Assembly (NCBI GenBank): GCA_013297865.1
Contig: JAAFIP010000014.1
Coordinates: 1-63,798 of the forward strand
Direction of reading: 5' to 3'
DNA length: 63,798 nucleotides
Source of the DNA: Polaromonas sp.
GTDB lineage: Bacteria; Pseudomonadota; Gammaproteobacteria; Burkholderiales; Burkholderiaceae_C
Shown: piece by piece, positions 27,101 through 34,718 of the stretch
Layout: each line of letters starts with the position of its first letter
How positions within the stretch are numbered: the stretch's first letter is position 1
Translations under genes and position numbers: made by a program
Notes under the pieces: model-generated
Databases searched by the model: none
What the model saw: only the letters and a program-made list of their open reading frames with translations
Told to the model about the DNA's origin: nothing

Positions 27101-28327
27101 CTGGATCAGGCTGTGTGTAGACGTGCCCAAGGGCAGCCGGTCAGCAATTTGGGCCAGGGCGGCCAGGTCCAGACGATCTGCCTTGAACTCGCCATTGGCC
27201 TGCACTTTACCCTCCTGCCCGGTCTGCAAAAAGCTCACATCACCGCTGGGCCAGTTGATGCCGTCCTGGGTGCGAAAGCGCAGCCCCTGTGTGCTCACGC
27301 GCAGCCCGCCTGCAGCCACCTGCCCAGCCAGCCTGCCGCCAAGGGACTGCATGCTGATGGGCTGCAAATCCTTGGCCAGGCGCACCTGCACCTGTGACAG
27401 CGCCATATCGGTTGTGCACGCAGTGATCTGGCCCTGGCTCAGCGATGCCCAGGCGCGCACGCTGCCCGCCCCTTGGGTGATGTCCACGCCGATATCGGCA
27501 TAGCGTTTGAGCTGGGATACATCCACACGCGCAAAATCCGCATACAGATTGCCTTCCCAGTCCTTCCATTGGCCGGGCCGCTGTCGCAGCAGGGGGCTAC
27601 GGGTCTGGCCTACCAGCGTGAAACGCTCTCCCCAGGCCGCGGGCGGTGTGGCGTCCAGACGCAGCTGGTGCTGGCGGCCCGGGTTGCGCACTACCAGGTC
27701 TACCTGGGTCAGACTCAGGGCGGGGGCGTTGCGCATTTCATCGGTCCAGCGCACCGTGCCTGAGCGGATGACAAACTCGCGCTGCGAAAAAAACCAGTCT
27801 GCCGCTGCGCCATCGTCCTGCGGCTCCGTGGGTGCAGACATGTCCAGCCCCGCCACCCAGATGCGGCCCTTCGCATCGCGGCGAATGTCCAGCTCGGGCT
27901 GATCGATCACCAGTTGCTCAAAGCCCATGTTCAACAACGAGCGTGGCGACAGCGCTGCCGTGACCTTTTTCAGCACCAGGACCTCGCGCCCACCAGCATC
28001 AAGCAGGCGCACATCCTGCAGTTCAAACGAGGGCACCAGGGTCGGAGACTGGGCTGTGATGGCACCTATCCGCACGTTAACCCCCAGCGCTTTGGTCAGC
28101 CTGTTTTCCAGGTCCGGGCGAAATTCTTCAATTCGCGGCACAATCAGGCCATGTAGTGCCCCCCAGGCCAGTACAAACACGATAGCAGCCGCTACGATTA
28201 GCCACCATGCACATGCCACCACGCGGCCAGCCCAGCGCAGCCGCCACGAGGCCTTGGCAGGTGGCGGCGAAGGCGACTGTGATGGTGTACCCACAGGCTC
28301 GGGTGTGGAAGATAACAATTCGGACAT
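24137..28327 (-). CDS. yhdP: YhdP family AsmA-like envelope protein
   Basis: 1396 residues. A cytoplasmic Pro/Ser-rich start, one membrane segment near 30-60, then a very long periplasmic beta-rich region. The middle domain (RIGSNTSLQITKADARIP type) and the C-terminal AsmA-like part (GKMEGKIAWAGSPLALDYPS, SGNFNIDIESGRF) fit the YhdP/TIGR02099 family. These act as bridges moving phospholipid between inner and outer membrane. Heads the operon with the amidase and the two-component system. Its ATG is only 22 bp from the likely glnE start on the other strand. A poly-Ala/Thr/Ser tract near residues 1000-1020 is odd but typical of low-complexity linkers. Confidence 0.88.
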   Translation of the reverse strand: MSELLSSTPEPVGTPSQSPSPPPAKASWRLRWAGRVVACAWWLIVAAAIVFVLAWGALHGLIVPRIEEFRPDLENRLTKALGVNVRIGAITAQSPTLVPSFELQDVRLLDAGGREVLVLKKVTAALSPRSLLNMGFEQLVIDQPELDIRRDAKGRIWVAGLDMSAPTEPQDDGAAADWFFSQREFVIRSGTVRWTDEMRNAPALSLTQVDLVVRNPGRQHQLRLDATPPAAWGERFTLVGQTRSPLLRQRPGQWKDWEGNLYADFARVDVSQLKRYADIGVDITQGAGSVRAWASLSQGQITACTTDMALSQVQVRLAKDLQPISMQSLGGRLAGQVAAGGLRVSTQGLRFRTQDGINWPSGDVSFLQTGQEGKVQANGEFKADRLDLAALAQIADRLPLGTSTHSLIQSLAPKGVVSSMQANWQGHYSAPVRYDAQGKVQGLSLAAQHAGSAGAQSLAPGSSTHSGMHPGVRGATIDFKLNQQGGQAQLAIQQGALDLPGVFEESVVEFNTLTSDVQWKREGEKIDVKLANVKFANADAQGEAQVHWRTADPAKSRSKSQFPGVLDLQGSLSRAEGTRIYRYLPVVIAKPAREYVRQAVLQGQITSGKFKVKGDLFDMPFNDPKLGEFNITAQVAGVDFAYVPTSVQPENSLPWPALTQVNGELVFDRSSMAVNAATGRIGSNTSLQITKADARIPDLGNSTTVLVNADTRGALTDILSVVNGSPLSGITNQSLAQAKGSGNAEVKLRLNLPINTIDRSKVAGTVTLTGNDVQITPNAPTLANARGNINFSETGFTVKDTQARMLGGDIRMEGGMRPTTDPNEANLVFRGQGVATAEGLRQAQELGLISRLGQSASGSAAYTATLSFRRGVPEIAVSSNLQGMALNFPAPLSKAADAVLPLRYDNSLVRESLAAGQTLQDQISVEIGTLATINYVRDVSGAEPRVVRGSIGVGLAPGESAGSGEPGVIANINFAQVNLDAWNKVLGATAGASSSTTTTTATTATTATTAASSYLPTVIAVRAKELTLDGRTLNNVVVGGSRDGLTWRANLDARELNGYTEYRQASANNPGRVYARLARLSIGQSAATEIEATLGEQPSAIPALDIVVEDLELMGKKLGRMEIEAVNRGAGALAREGAAREWRLNKLNLSVPEAQFIAVGYWAPNPEGKPGERRRTTMNFTLDIANSGDLLKRFGMDGVVALGKGKMEGKIAWAGSPLALDYPSMSGNFNIDIESGRFLKADPGIAKLLGVLSLQSLPRRLTLDFRDVFSDGFSFDFLRGDVKIEQGVATTNNLQMKGVNAAVLMEGKADITKATQDIKAVIVPELNAGTASLVAAVINPAIGIGTFLAQLILRRPLLEAATQEYRIEGAWADPKITRVERKTPAATTTPPSTDNP

Positions 28328-28349
28328 GGTGCAGGAGATAGTAGGAATT

Positions 28350-31109
28350 ATGACCCGCAGCGAGACGCTCGGTTCGGCGCCAGAGTGTGAAGTTTTGTGT
28401 AATACCGGGCTTTCCCCCGCTTTTACGCAAATATCTCACGACTCTGGCCACTCCCGTTACGCGCAGCGCGTGCGCCGCCGCTATGCCGATCAGCTTGCGC
28501 TGCTGGAGCCCGGCCCCGTCACGGCAGCCAGCATCCAGCGCTGTTTTGATCAACTGTGGCAGCAAAGCCCTGACCTGGGAGCTGCTTTGCGCATCACGCG
28601 CGCTCTGGTGATGGAGCGCCTGGTGGAGCGCGATTGCGATGCGCATTGCGATTTGTCCGAGGTGACGCAGGCGATGACTGCGCTGGCCGAGTTCGCGCTG
28701 GATCGCTCCTGCAGCCATGCGCAGGCTGCGCTGGATGCTATCCACGGCATGCCGCTGTCGCCCAATGGCCAGCGGGCCACGCTGTGGATTGTGGGCATGG
28801 GCAAGCTGGGTGCACGGGAGCTCAATGTGTCCAGCGACATTGACCTGATCTACGTGTATGACGAAGACGGCGAAACGGCGGGCAATGCCCAGGGCCGCGC
28901 GCGCATTTCCAACCACGAATATTTTTCCAAGCTGGTGCGCAGCATCAGTACCCTGCTGGCCGACACTACTGAGCACGGTTTTGTGTTTCGGGTGGATCTG
29001 GCGCTGCGGCCCAACGGCAACTCCGGCCCCAGCGCCGTATCGCTGGGCGCGCTGGAGGACTACCTGGTGGCCCACGGGCGCGAGTGGGAGCGTTTTGCCT
29101 GGCTCAAGAGCCGCGTAGTAGCGCCTGCCAGCGCCGTCATTTCAGCACCGGCCCTGCGCAATGTGGTGCTGCCTTTTGTCTTTCGCAAATACCTGGACTA
29201 CAACGTGTTTGACGCGCTGCGGGTGCTGCACCAGCAGATCCGCGACCACGCCAGCAAACGCGCCGCAGGCCGCCCCGAGCGGGCCAACGACATCAAGCTC
29301 TCGCGCGGCGGGATTCGCGAGATCGAATTTACCGTGCAGCTGCTGCAGGTGGTGCGCGGCGGGCAGTTTCCTGAGCTGCGCACGCGGCCCACGCTGCAGG
29401 CCCTGCAGCGGGTGTCAGCCGCAGGCCTGATGCCGCAGGCCAGCGCGCAGGCGATGGCCCAGGCCTATGTGTTTCTGCGCCAGCTGGAGCACCGCATTCA
29501 GTACCTGGACGACCAACAGACGCATATCCTGCCCACCGATGACGCTGATGTCAGCTGGTTGGCGCACAACATGGGTTTTGCCGACTGCTGCAGCTTTTTG
29601 ACCACGCTGGACATGCACCGCGAAGCCGTGGCCACCGAATTCGACCGTTTGCTGGGCGCTTCTCAGCCCTGCAAGGCCTGCGGCGGCCCAGCTGCAGGGG
29701 ACGCGCTGGAGCAAGTGCTGGCACCCTTGCCCGCGCGGTTTCGTGAGCGAGTGGCGCTGTGGCAGCACCATCCACGGGTGCTGGCCCTGAGCGATGCCTC
29801 GCGCGAGCGGCTGCTGCGCCTGGTGCAGCGCACGGGGCAGTGGCTGCTGCAGGCCAAGATCAGCGAAGACGCTGCCTTGCGCATTGCCGACTGGATCGAG
29901 CCGCTGCTGCGCCGCGAGAGCTATCTGTCCCTGCTGCTGGAGCGGCCGCAAATCCACGAGCGCCTGCTGCGGGTGCTGGGCACTGCGCGCTGGCCGGCGC
30001 GCTACCTGATGAAACACCCCGGCGTGGTAGACGAACTGGCCAGCGACGCCGTGCTGTACGAACATTTTGATGCGCAGCAGTTTGTCAGCGAGCTGGAGCA
30101 GCGCGCCCAGGCCCTGCGCAGCAGCGGCCAGGACGACGACGAGGCGCTGATGCTGCTGCTGCGGCGCGCGCACCATGCCGAAGTGTTTCGCATTCTGGTG
30201 CGCGACGTGGAAGGCCGCGCCACGGTGGAGCAGGTGGCCGATGAGCTGACGGCGCTGGCCGACAGCGTGCTGGCTACCACGGTGCGCTGGTGCTGGGAGC
30301 GGCTGAAAAACCGCCATGCGCAGCAACAGCACTTTGCCATCATTGCTTATGGCAAGCTGGGCGGCAAAGAGCTGGGCTACGGCAGCGATCTGGATATCGT
30401 GTTTGTGTATGACGACCCGCACGAGCAGGCGGGTGTGGTGTATGCCGCTTTGGTGCGCAAGCTGATCACCTGGCTGTCCACCAAGACGGGCGAAGGCGAT
30501 CTGTACGAGATTGACACTGCGCTGCGGCCCAACGGCAACTCCGGCATGCTGGTCAGCACGATGGCCGCGTTTGAAGACTACCAGCACCAGCGCGGCAGCA
30601 ACACCGCCTGGGTGTGGGAGCACCAGGCCATGACCCGCGCCCGCTGCGTGCTGGGTGAGCCCGCGCTGCAACAGCGCTTTGAGGCGGTGCGCCAAGCCGT
30701 GCTGTGCGCGCCGCGCGACCAGGCCACGCTGGCGCAGGAGATTGTCAACATGCGCGGCAAGGTGCGCTCAGCGCACCGCGTGCCAGCCGACCAGTTTGAT
30801 GTCAAGCACAGCCCGGGCGGCATGGTGGATGCAGAGTTTGTGGTGCAGTACCTGGTGCTGGCGCATGCACACCGTCTGCCCCAGCTGCGTGACAACGTGG
30901 GCAATATTGCCCTGCTGCAGCGGGCCGAAGCCGCAGGACTGCTGCCCGCGCCGATGGGCGAACAGGCGGCCAATGCCTACCGCGCACTGCGCCACGCGCA
31001 GCATCTGGCGCGTTTGAATGAGTCGCCTACCCAGCTGGCTGCTGATGCGCTGCTTGAGCAGCGCGCCGCCATCAACGCCCTGTTCGATTGGACACTGGGC
31101 GAGCCGTAA
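28350..31109 (+). CDS. glnE: Glutamine synthetase adenylyltransferase/deadenylase
   Basis: 919 residues from the ATG at 28350 (an alternative ATG lies at 28326). There are two nucleotidyltransferase domains, each with a G-S-D-x-D core: GMGKLGARELNVSSDIDLIY in the N-half (deadenylation) and AYGKLGGKELGYGSDLDIV in the C-half (adenylylation). Each is followed by a helical GlnD-like domain. It modifies glutamine synthetase in answer to PII. Slightly shorter than E. coli GlnE (946). The open frame upstream of 28326 is antisense to yhdP and not counted. Confidence 0.93.
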   Translation: MTRSETLGSAPECEVLCNTGLSPAFTQISHDSGHSRYAQRVRRRYADQLALLEPGPVTAASIQRCFDQLWQQSPDLGAALRITRALVMERLVERDCDAHCDLSEVTQAMTALAEFALDRSCSHAQAALDAIHGMPLSPNGQRATLWIVGMGKLGARELNVSSDIDLIYVYDEDGETAGNAQGRARISNHEYFSKLVRSISTLLADTTEHGFVFRVDLALRPNGNSGPSAVSLGALEDYLVAHGREWERFAWLKSRVVAPASAVISAPALRNVVLPFVFRKYLDYNVFDALRVLHQQIRDHASKRAAGRPERANDIKLSRGGIREIEFTVQLLQVVRGGQFPELRTRPTLQALQRVSAAGLMPQASAQAMAQAYVFLRQLEHRIQYLDDQQTHILPTDDADVSWLAHNMGFADCCSFLTTLDMHREAVATEFDRLLGASQPCKACGGPAAGDALEQVLAPLPARFRERVALWQHHPRVLALSDASRERLLRLVQRTGQWLLQAKISEDAALRIADWIEPLLRRESYLSLLLERPQIHERLLRVLGTARWPARYLMKHPGVVDELASDAVLYEHFDAQQFVSELEQRAQALRSSGQDDDEALMLLLRRAHHAEVFRILVRDVEGRATVEQVADELTALADSVLATTVRWCWERLKNRHAQQQHFAIIAYGKLGGKELGYGSDLDIVFVYDDPHEQAGVVYAALVRKLITWLSTKTGEGDLYEIDTALRPNGNSGMLVSTMAAFEDYQHQRGSNTAWVWEHQAMTRARCVLGEPALQQRFEAVRQAVLCAPRDQATLAQEIVNMRGKVRSAHRVPADQFDVKHSPGGMVDAEFVVQYLVLAHAHRLPQLRDNVGNIALLQRAEAAGLLPAPMGEQAANAYRALRHAQHLARLNESPTQLAADALLEQRAAINALFDWTLGEP

Positions 31110-31133
31110 GCAGCTTGCGCTACAACAAACGCC

Positions 31134-31550
31134 TTAGCTGGCGCGCGATATGGCGGCGTTAATGTCAGCCATCACGCGGGCGTCTTGGCGGGCCAGGTCC
31201 CACAGTTGTTGATCGGCAGCGCGGGCTTTGCGCGCGGCGCGCCAGGCGCTCAGCTGAGGTTTGATGCTGCGTGCCAACTGGGCTGCGGGGCCTGCCAGCA
31301 GGGCCAAGGCAGCAAAGGCTACCAACCACAGGGCGATCCAGCCTGCCAGCAAATGGCCATCGGTCCACGCGTCAATCACTTGGCTGGCAACCACCAGCAG
31401 TGCCGATACGGCCGCTGCCAGCAGCAAGGTGGCCAGTCCGCGCGCAGAATCAAAACTTTTGGCAATTTTCTGTGTGGTGACCAAAGCCGACTCCAGGCGC
31501 TCTGCGCCAGGGTGACGGGTGGGGAAATCGGTGTGTACAAAGCTGGTCAT
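31134..31550 (-). CDS. Small two-TM membrane protein, unknown
   Basis: 138 residues. Two hydrophobic segments at about 38-60 and 68-88, with a hydrophilic N-terminus and a basic C-terminal helix (AWRAARKARAADQQL). No family recognised. Divergent from the LysR gene at 31682, with an inverted repeat in the shared intergenic region, so it may be a target of that regulator. Confidence 0.65.
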   Translation of the reverse strand: MTSFVHTDFPTRHPGAERLESALVTTQKIAKSFDSARGLATLLLAAAVSALLVVASQVIDAWTDGHLLAGWIALWLVAFAALALLAGPAAQLARSIKPQLSAWRAARKARAADQQLWDLARQDARVMADINAAISRAS

Positions 31551-31640
31551 GGGACTCTCCTGAAAGCGTGAGGATGAAATAGGTGTCTGTTACCTCAGAT
31601 GTCTGAATATTAGGGTTTACTCTAGTGTTATGCAACTTTA

Positions 31641-31661
31641 GAATAGTGATGTTTACTATTC
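31641..31661. promoter_or_regulatory. Inverted repeat, likely LysR operator
   Basis: GAATAGT (31641-31647) and ACTATTC (31655-31661) are perfect arms around a 7-bp spacer, and ATAG-N-CTAT resembles a T-N11-A LysR box. It lies 20 bp upstream of the LysR start, in the divergent intergenic region. Confidence 0.5.
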
Positions 31662-31681
31662 ATGAAATTGATAGATAGCCT

Positions 31682-32683
31682 ATGCCCACCCCGCGCCCGC
31701 TGAATTTCCGCAACCTGGACCTGAACCTGCTGCGGGTGCTGGACGAGGTGCTGACCGAGCGCAGCCTGACCCGGGCGGCGCGCAACCTGTCGATGACCCA
31801 GCCCGCAGTAAGCAATGCGATCAAGCGGCTGCGCGATGTGCTGGGCGACGAGCTGGTGCAGCGCGCAGGCTTTGGGGTGGAGCCCACGCCGCGCGCGCTG
31901 GCGCTGTGGCCCGCGGTGCGCAATGCGCTGGCCTTGCTGCAGCAGTCGCTGGCGCCCGGGGTGTTTGAACCCGCGCTTTCCGAGGCCACCTTTGTGCTGG
32001 CCATGGCCGACGCCACCGCCGCAGAGCTGATGCCGGGCCTGGTGGCCACCATCGAGCGCGATGCGCCGGGCGTGTCGATGCGGGTGCTGCCGCTGACCAC
32101 GCGCGACCCGCGCCGTCTGCTTGATGAAGAGCAGGTGGACTTGGCGGTGGGGCACTTTCCGGCTGTGCTGGCAGACCTGACGGCCTGGGTGCAGTCCAGC
32201 GGCAGTCTGGGTAGCACATCGGGCAACCTATCAGGCAGCGGCGCAGGCTATGAACATCAGCGCCTGTATGACGGCGAATACGTGTGCGTGATGCGCCGTG
32301 GCCATGCGCTGGCGCGGCGCAAGCAGCTGACGCTGGACGAGTTCTGCCAGGCGCACCATATGCTGGTGAGTTTTTCGGGCCGCCCGTTTGGTTTTGTCGA
32401 CGAAGCCCTGGCCGCGCTGGCACGCAAGCGCCGCATCGTGCTGACGGTGAACCAGTTTTTCACAGCCGGCAAGGTGGTGGCCAACTCTGACCTGCTGACC
32501 GTGCTGCCCCGCCACTTTGTTCGTGTGGCCGACGGCGCTGGCGAGCTGGTGGTGCGCGACCTGCCCTTTGCCATGCCGCTGGTGCATGTAGACACCTTGT
32601 GGCACCACCGCAAAACCCCCAACGCCGCGCACCAGTGGCTGCGAGAGGCGGTGGTGAATGCTGCTCGGGCGGCGTTTGCTTGA
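31682..32683 (+). CDS. LysR-family transcriptional regulator
   Basis: 333 residues. It begins NFRNLDLNLLRVLDEVLTER and has the HTH ARNLSMTQPAVSNAIKRLRD, the NodD/PcpR-like subclass. Effector domain from about residue 95. It contains a Gly/Ser-rich insert (GSLGSTSGNLSGSGAG) near residue 175 that probably loops out of the effector domain. Divergent from a small membrane-protein gene. Effector unknown. Confidence 0.9.
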   Translation: MPTPRPLNFRNLDLNLLRVLDEVLTERSLTRAARNLSMTQPAVSNAIKRLRDVLGDELVQRAGFGVEPTPRALALWPAVRNALALLQQSLAPGVFEPALSEATFVLAMADATAAELMPGLVATIERDAPGVSMRVLPLTTRDPRRLLDEEQVDLAVGHFPAVLADLTAWVQSSGSLGSTSGNLSGSGAGYEHQRLYDGEYVCVMRRGHALARRKQLTLDEFCQAHHMLVSFSGRPFGFVDEALAALARKRRIVLTVNQFFTAGKVVANSDLLTVLPRHFVRVADGAGELVVRDLPFAMPLVHVDTLWHHRKTPNAAHQWLREAVVNAARAAFA

Positions 32684-32707
32684 GGCTTTTGTTTTCTGCT
32701 TTGCTTG

Positions 32708-32987
32708 GAGATTGCTATTCCAGCTTTTGTGCGGTGTGGCGGTTGTCTTGAAGATTGCGCATCTGAGTTTTGTACATTGCGGCGATTGAGGAAGTTCGGC
32801 TGTCAAAAACTTCCGAAAACACGCGGACGCGCGTGTAGACATCAAAAGACCCCGCCGCGCCTTTCTGCAGTTTTTGCATCCGAACCACGCTCAATCACCG
32901 CTTGCAGGTTTGTGTAGCGCGCTGGTTCGCGCAACGGCTTTGTATTTTTTATTCAGCAATCACTATCAAAAATATAGCTGCTCCCGC
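32708..32987 (+). repeat. Left arm of long inverted repeat bounding an accessory cassette
   Basis: About 280 bp that match the reverse complement of 34397-34677 with few mismatches. The inner end runs into a dispersed 40-bp repeat. Each arm has a 70-codon open frame from TTG (32705-32917 here) differing at nine residues between arms. I see no other gene in the 378 bp between the LysR stop and the acetyltransferase. Confidence 0.88.
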
Positions 32988-33010
32988 GATATTCTATTGG
33001 GCTGGAGGCT
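32968..33010 (+). repeat. Dispersed 40-bp repeat, copy F
   Basis: Near-consensus forward copy straddling the inner edge of the left inverted-repeat arm. The shared homology between arms stops in the middle of this copy, after CTCCCGC. Confidence 0.88.
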
Positions 33011-33061
33011 GATTTGCCTCTATAAACCCGTCTCCGATAAGGCGGACAACTATAAATCAAC

Positions 33062-33499
33062 TTAAACGTCGCTAGCTTTGCGCCGCGTCCGCTCCATCGC
33101 CACCGTAGACACCTTGAAGCCCAGTTTGTCATAGAACCGTGAAACGCCCGGGCGACCAGCCCGCAGCACCCAGGTGATGTGCTCATTCGCACCCACGCAT
33201 GCTTGCACTAAGGCAGTCCCCACCCCCTTCGAGCGGTGCCCCTCGGCAACCGCAACCATCGAGATGTAGCCATTGGACATACCATCCGTCAGCGCCCGCA
33301 GAAAACCAATCACTTCCTCACCCTGTGTTGCGACCAAGGCGATTTGCGAATTGGCAATCAGTTCCGTAAACCGACTCAAGTCGCCAACCCTGTCTTCCCA
33401 GCCGTTCGCAGATAGCAAGCGTTGAACAGGTTCGATTTCTTGAGGGAGAATGGAGTGGATAAGCATGGTGTAGCTTAACTTTGCAATTGGCATGATCAC
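33062..33499 (-). CDS. GNAT-family N-acetyltransferase
   Basis: 145 residues. The acetyl-CoA motif A is visible as MVAVAEGHRSKGVGTALVQAC (core HRSKGVGTAL), preceded by IGFLRALTDG and followed by GVSRFYDKLGF. A Met at residue 12 is an alternative start. Substrate unknown; the ending SRFYDKLGF is typical of small-molecule or amino-acid acetyltransferases. First of two minus-strand genes inside the inverted-repeat cassette, with lower GC than the chromosome. Confidence 0.85.
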   Translation of the reverse strand: MIMPIAKLSYTMLIHSILPQEIEPVQRLLSANGWEDRVGDLSRFTELIANSQIALVATQGEEVIGFLRALTDGMSNGYISMVAVAEGHRSKGVGTALVQACVGANEHITWVLRAGRPGVSRFYDKLGFKVSTVAMERTRRKASDV

Positions 33500-33553
33500 A
33501 ACTTTTGCTGTGCTGCAGATTTCTGTACGTGTAGGTCTGCATCGAACAATGTG

Positions 33554-34162
33554 TTAGGTTGCATCATTGAATATGGACTGTTCACGAACTTCAAGCCAGC
33601 GAAGCTCATTCTCATGAGTCGCCAGTGCCTTTGCGCTATCAATGGCTGCTCTTGCAGCTGCATCTTGGGCTAAGAGGCGATACAAGCCAGCGCAGGTAAT
33701 ATAACGTTGCGTGGATGCTGGCTTACTGTGCCAGTACTCGACGAGTTTGGTAAGTGTGGAGCACGAATCAAGTAATGGAAGAGCGCCAGTTTCAGCGGCT
33801 GTTGCCAATTGCTTGCCGAGCGCCAAAATATCCGATTGGGCGTTAAGTTTGAAGGTGTCAGACCGAGGTACGCAAAACGTGTTGAGACCCTCGGTTAGTA
33901 GGTTCGGTTTACCTTCCGCAGGTCCTGCATATGGAAGTGGACTGAACAGCAAATTGTGCCAAGCTTCGTTGAATATTTTGACGTCTACCCAGAAGACAGC
34001 TTCGGAATTGCTGCCAAAGCGGCTGGCTCGCAGGTAGAAGGACTGCACCAAACCATTCACTTCACGGACAGACCAGTGGCCGCGTTTAATAAATCCGCGA
34101 GACTTCAGCGAACCGTTGTGAAGTTGCAAGAAGGATTGATCTCGAAGATTAAGCGCGTTCAT
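33554..34162 (-). CDS. Cassette protein of unknown function, possibly DUF4304-like
   Basis: 202 residues, soluble, no signal peptide. The N-terminal half (SFLQLHNGSLKSRGFIKRGH, then NGLVQSFYLRASRFG and VFWVDVKIFNEAW) has the strand pattern of DUF4304-type proteins; the C-terminal half is helical with Ala-rich stretches. I treat the DUF4304 link as tentative. It lies 54 bp upstream of the GNAT gene on the same strand, probably co-transcribed from a promoter near the right arm. Confidence 0.6.
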   Translation of the reverse strand: MNALNLRDQSFLQLHNGSLKSRGFIKRGHWSVREVNGLVQSFYLRASRFGSNSEAVFWVDVKIFNEAWHNLLFSPLPYAGPAEGKPNLLTEGLNTFCVPRSDTFKLNAQSDILALGKQLATAAETGALPLLDSCSTLTKLVEYWHSKPASTQRYITCAGLYRLLAQDAAARAAIDSAKALATHENELRWLEVREQSIFNDAT

Positions 34163-34215
34163 ATGGCCTGGTGCCAGAAAATGGCGATAGTTATATTTGA
34201 GAGCTAGTGTTGATC

Positions 34216-34374
34216 ATGACGCTCAAAGCGATCTGCACAATATTGATTTTGGCAAATGCACTATACCCAGGCGCTACGAAAGTTACAAGAGGTTTAGCTA
34301 AAGTCTGTTGCACAACACATCGAGATGAGTGCGTAAACCAATGCCTCAGTAAAGCTAAATACAGAGATAAATAG
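34216..34374 (+). CDS. Candidate 52-residue secreted Cys-rich peptide
   Basis: Starts at the ATG at 34216 and ends at the TAG at 34372-34374. The N-terminus (LKAICTILILANALYPGA) is signal-like, followed by VCC and two further Cys in HRDECVNQC. It lies inside the inverted-repeat cassette on the strand opposite the two larger genes. The ribosome binding site is weak, so it may be a chance frame. It ends 23 bp before the right arm. Confidence 0.35.
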   Translation: MTLKAICTILILANALYPGATKVTRGLAKVCCTTHRDECVNQCLSKAKYRDK

Positions 34375-34396
34375 GCTTTCATATCAATAAAATTAA

Positions 34397-34416
34397 GCGG
34401 GAGCAGCTATATTTTT
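34397..34416 (-). repeat. Dispersed 40-bp repeat, half copy G
   Basis: Reverse-oriented first half of the repeat (to CTCCCGC) at the inner edge of the right inverted-repeat arm. The second half is missing, replaced by unrelated AT-rich sequence. Confidence 0.8.
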
Positions 34417-34677
34417 AATAGTGATTGCTGAATAAAAAATACGAACCCTTTGCGCGAACCAGCGCGCTACACAAGCCTGCAAGCGGTGATTGAGCGTGGT
34501 TCGGATGCAAAAACTGCAGAAAGGCGCGGTGGGGTCTTTTGATTTCTACAAAAGCGTCCGCGTGTTTTCGGAAGTTTTTGACAGCCGAACTTCCTCAATC
34601 GCCGCAATGTACAAAACGCAGATGCGAAATCTTCAATAAAACTGCCGCAACGCACAAAAGCGGGAATAGCAATCGTC
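34397..34677 (-). repeat. Right arm of long inverted repeat
   Basis: Reverse complement of 32708-32987. The corresponding 70-codon frame is at 34467-34679 on the minus strand. The stretch 34375-34718 holds no other gene. Confidence 0.88.
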
Positions 34678-34718
34678 AATTACATCTGCCGCTTTGCAAA
34701 AAGCAATACTGATAGCCT

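Noticed and set aside
27927-28349. Extension of glnE far upstream
   Set aside because: That part is antisense to the yhdP N-terminus, has no GlnE-like sequence and would make the protein longer than its family.
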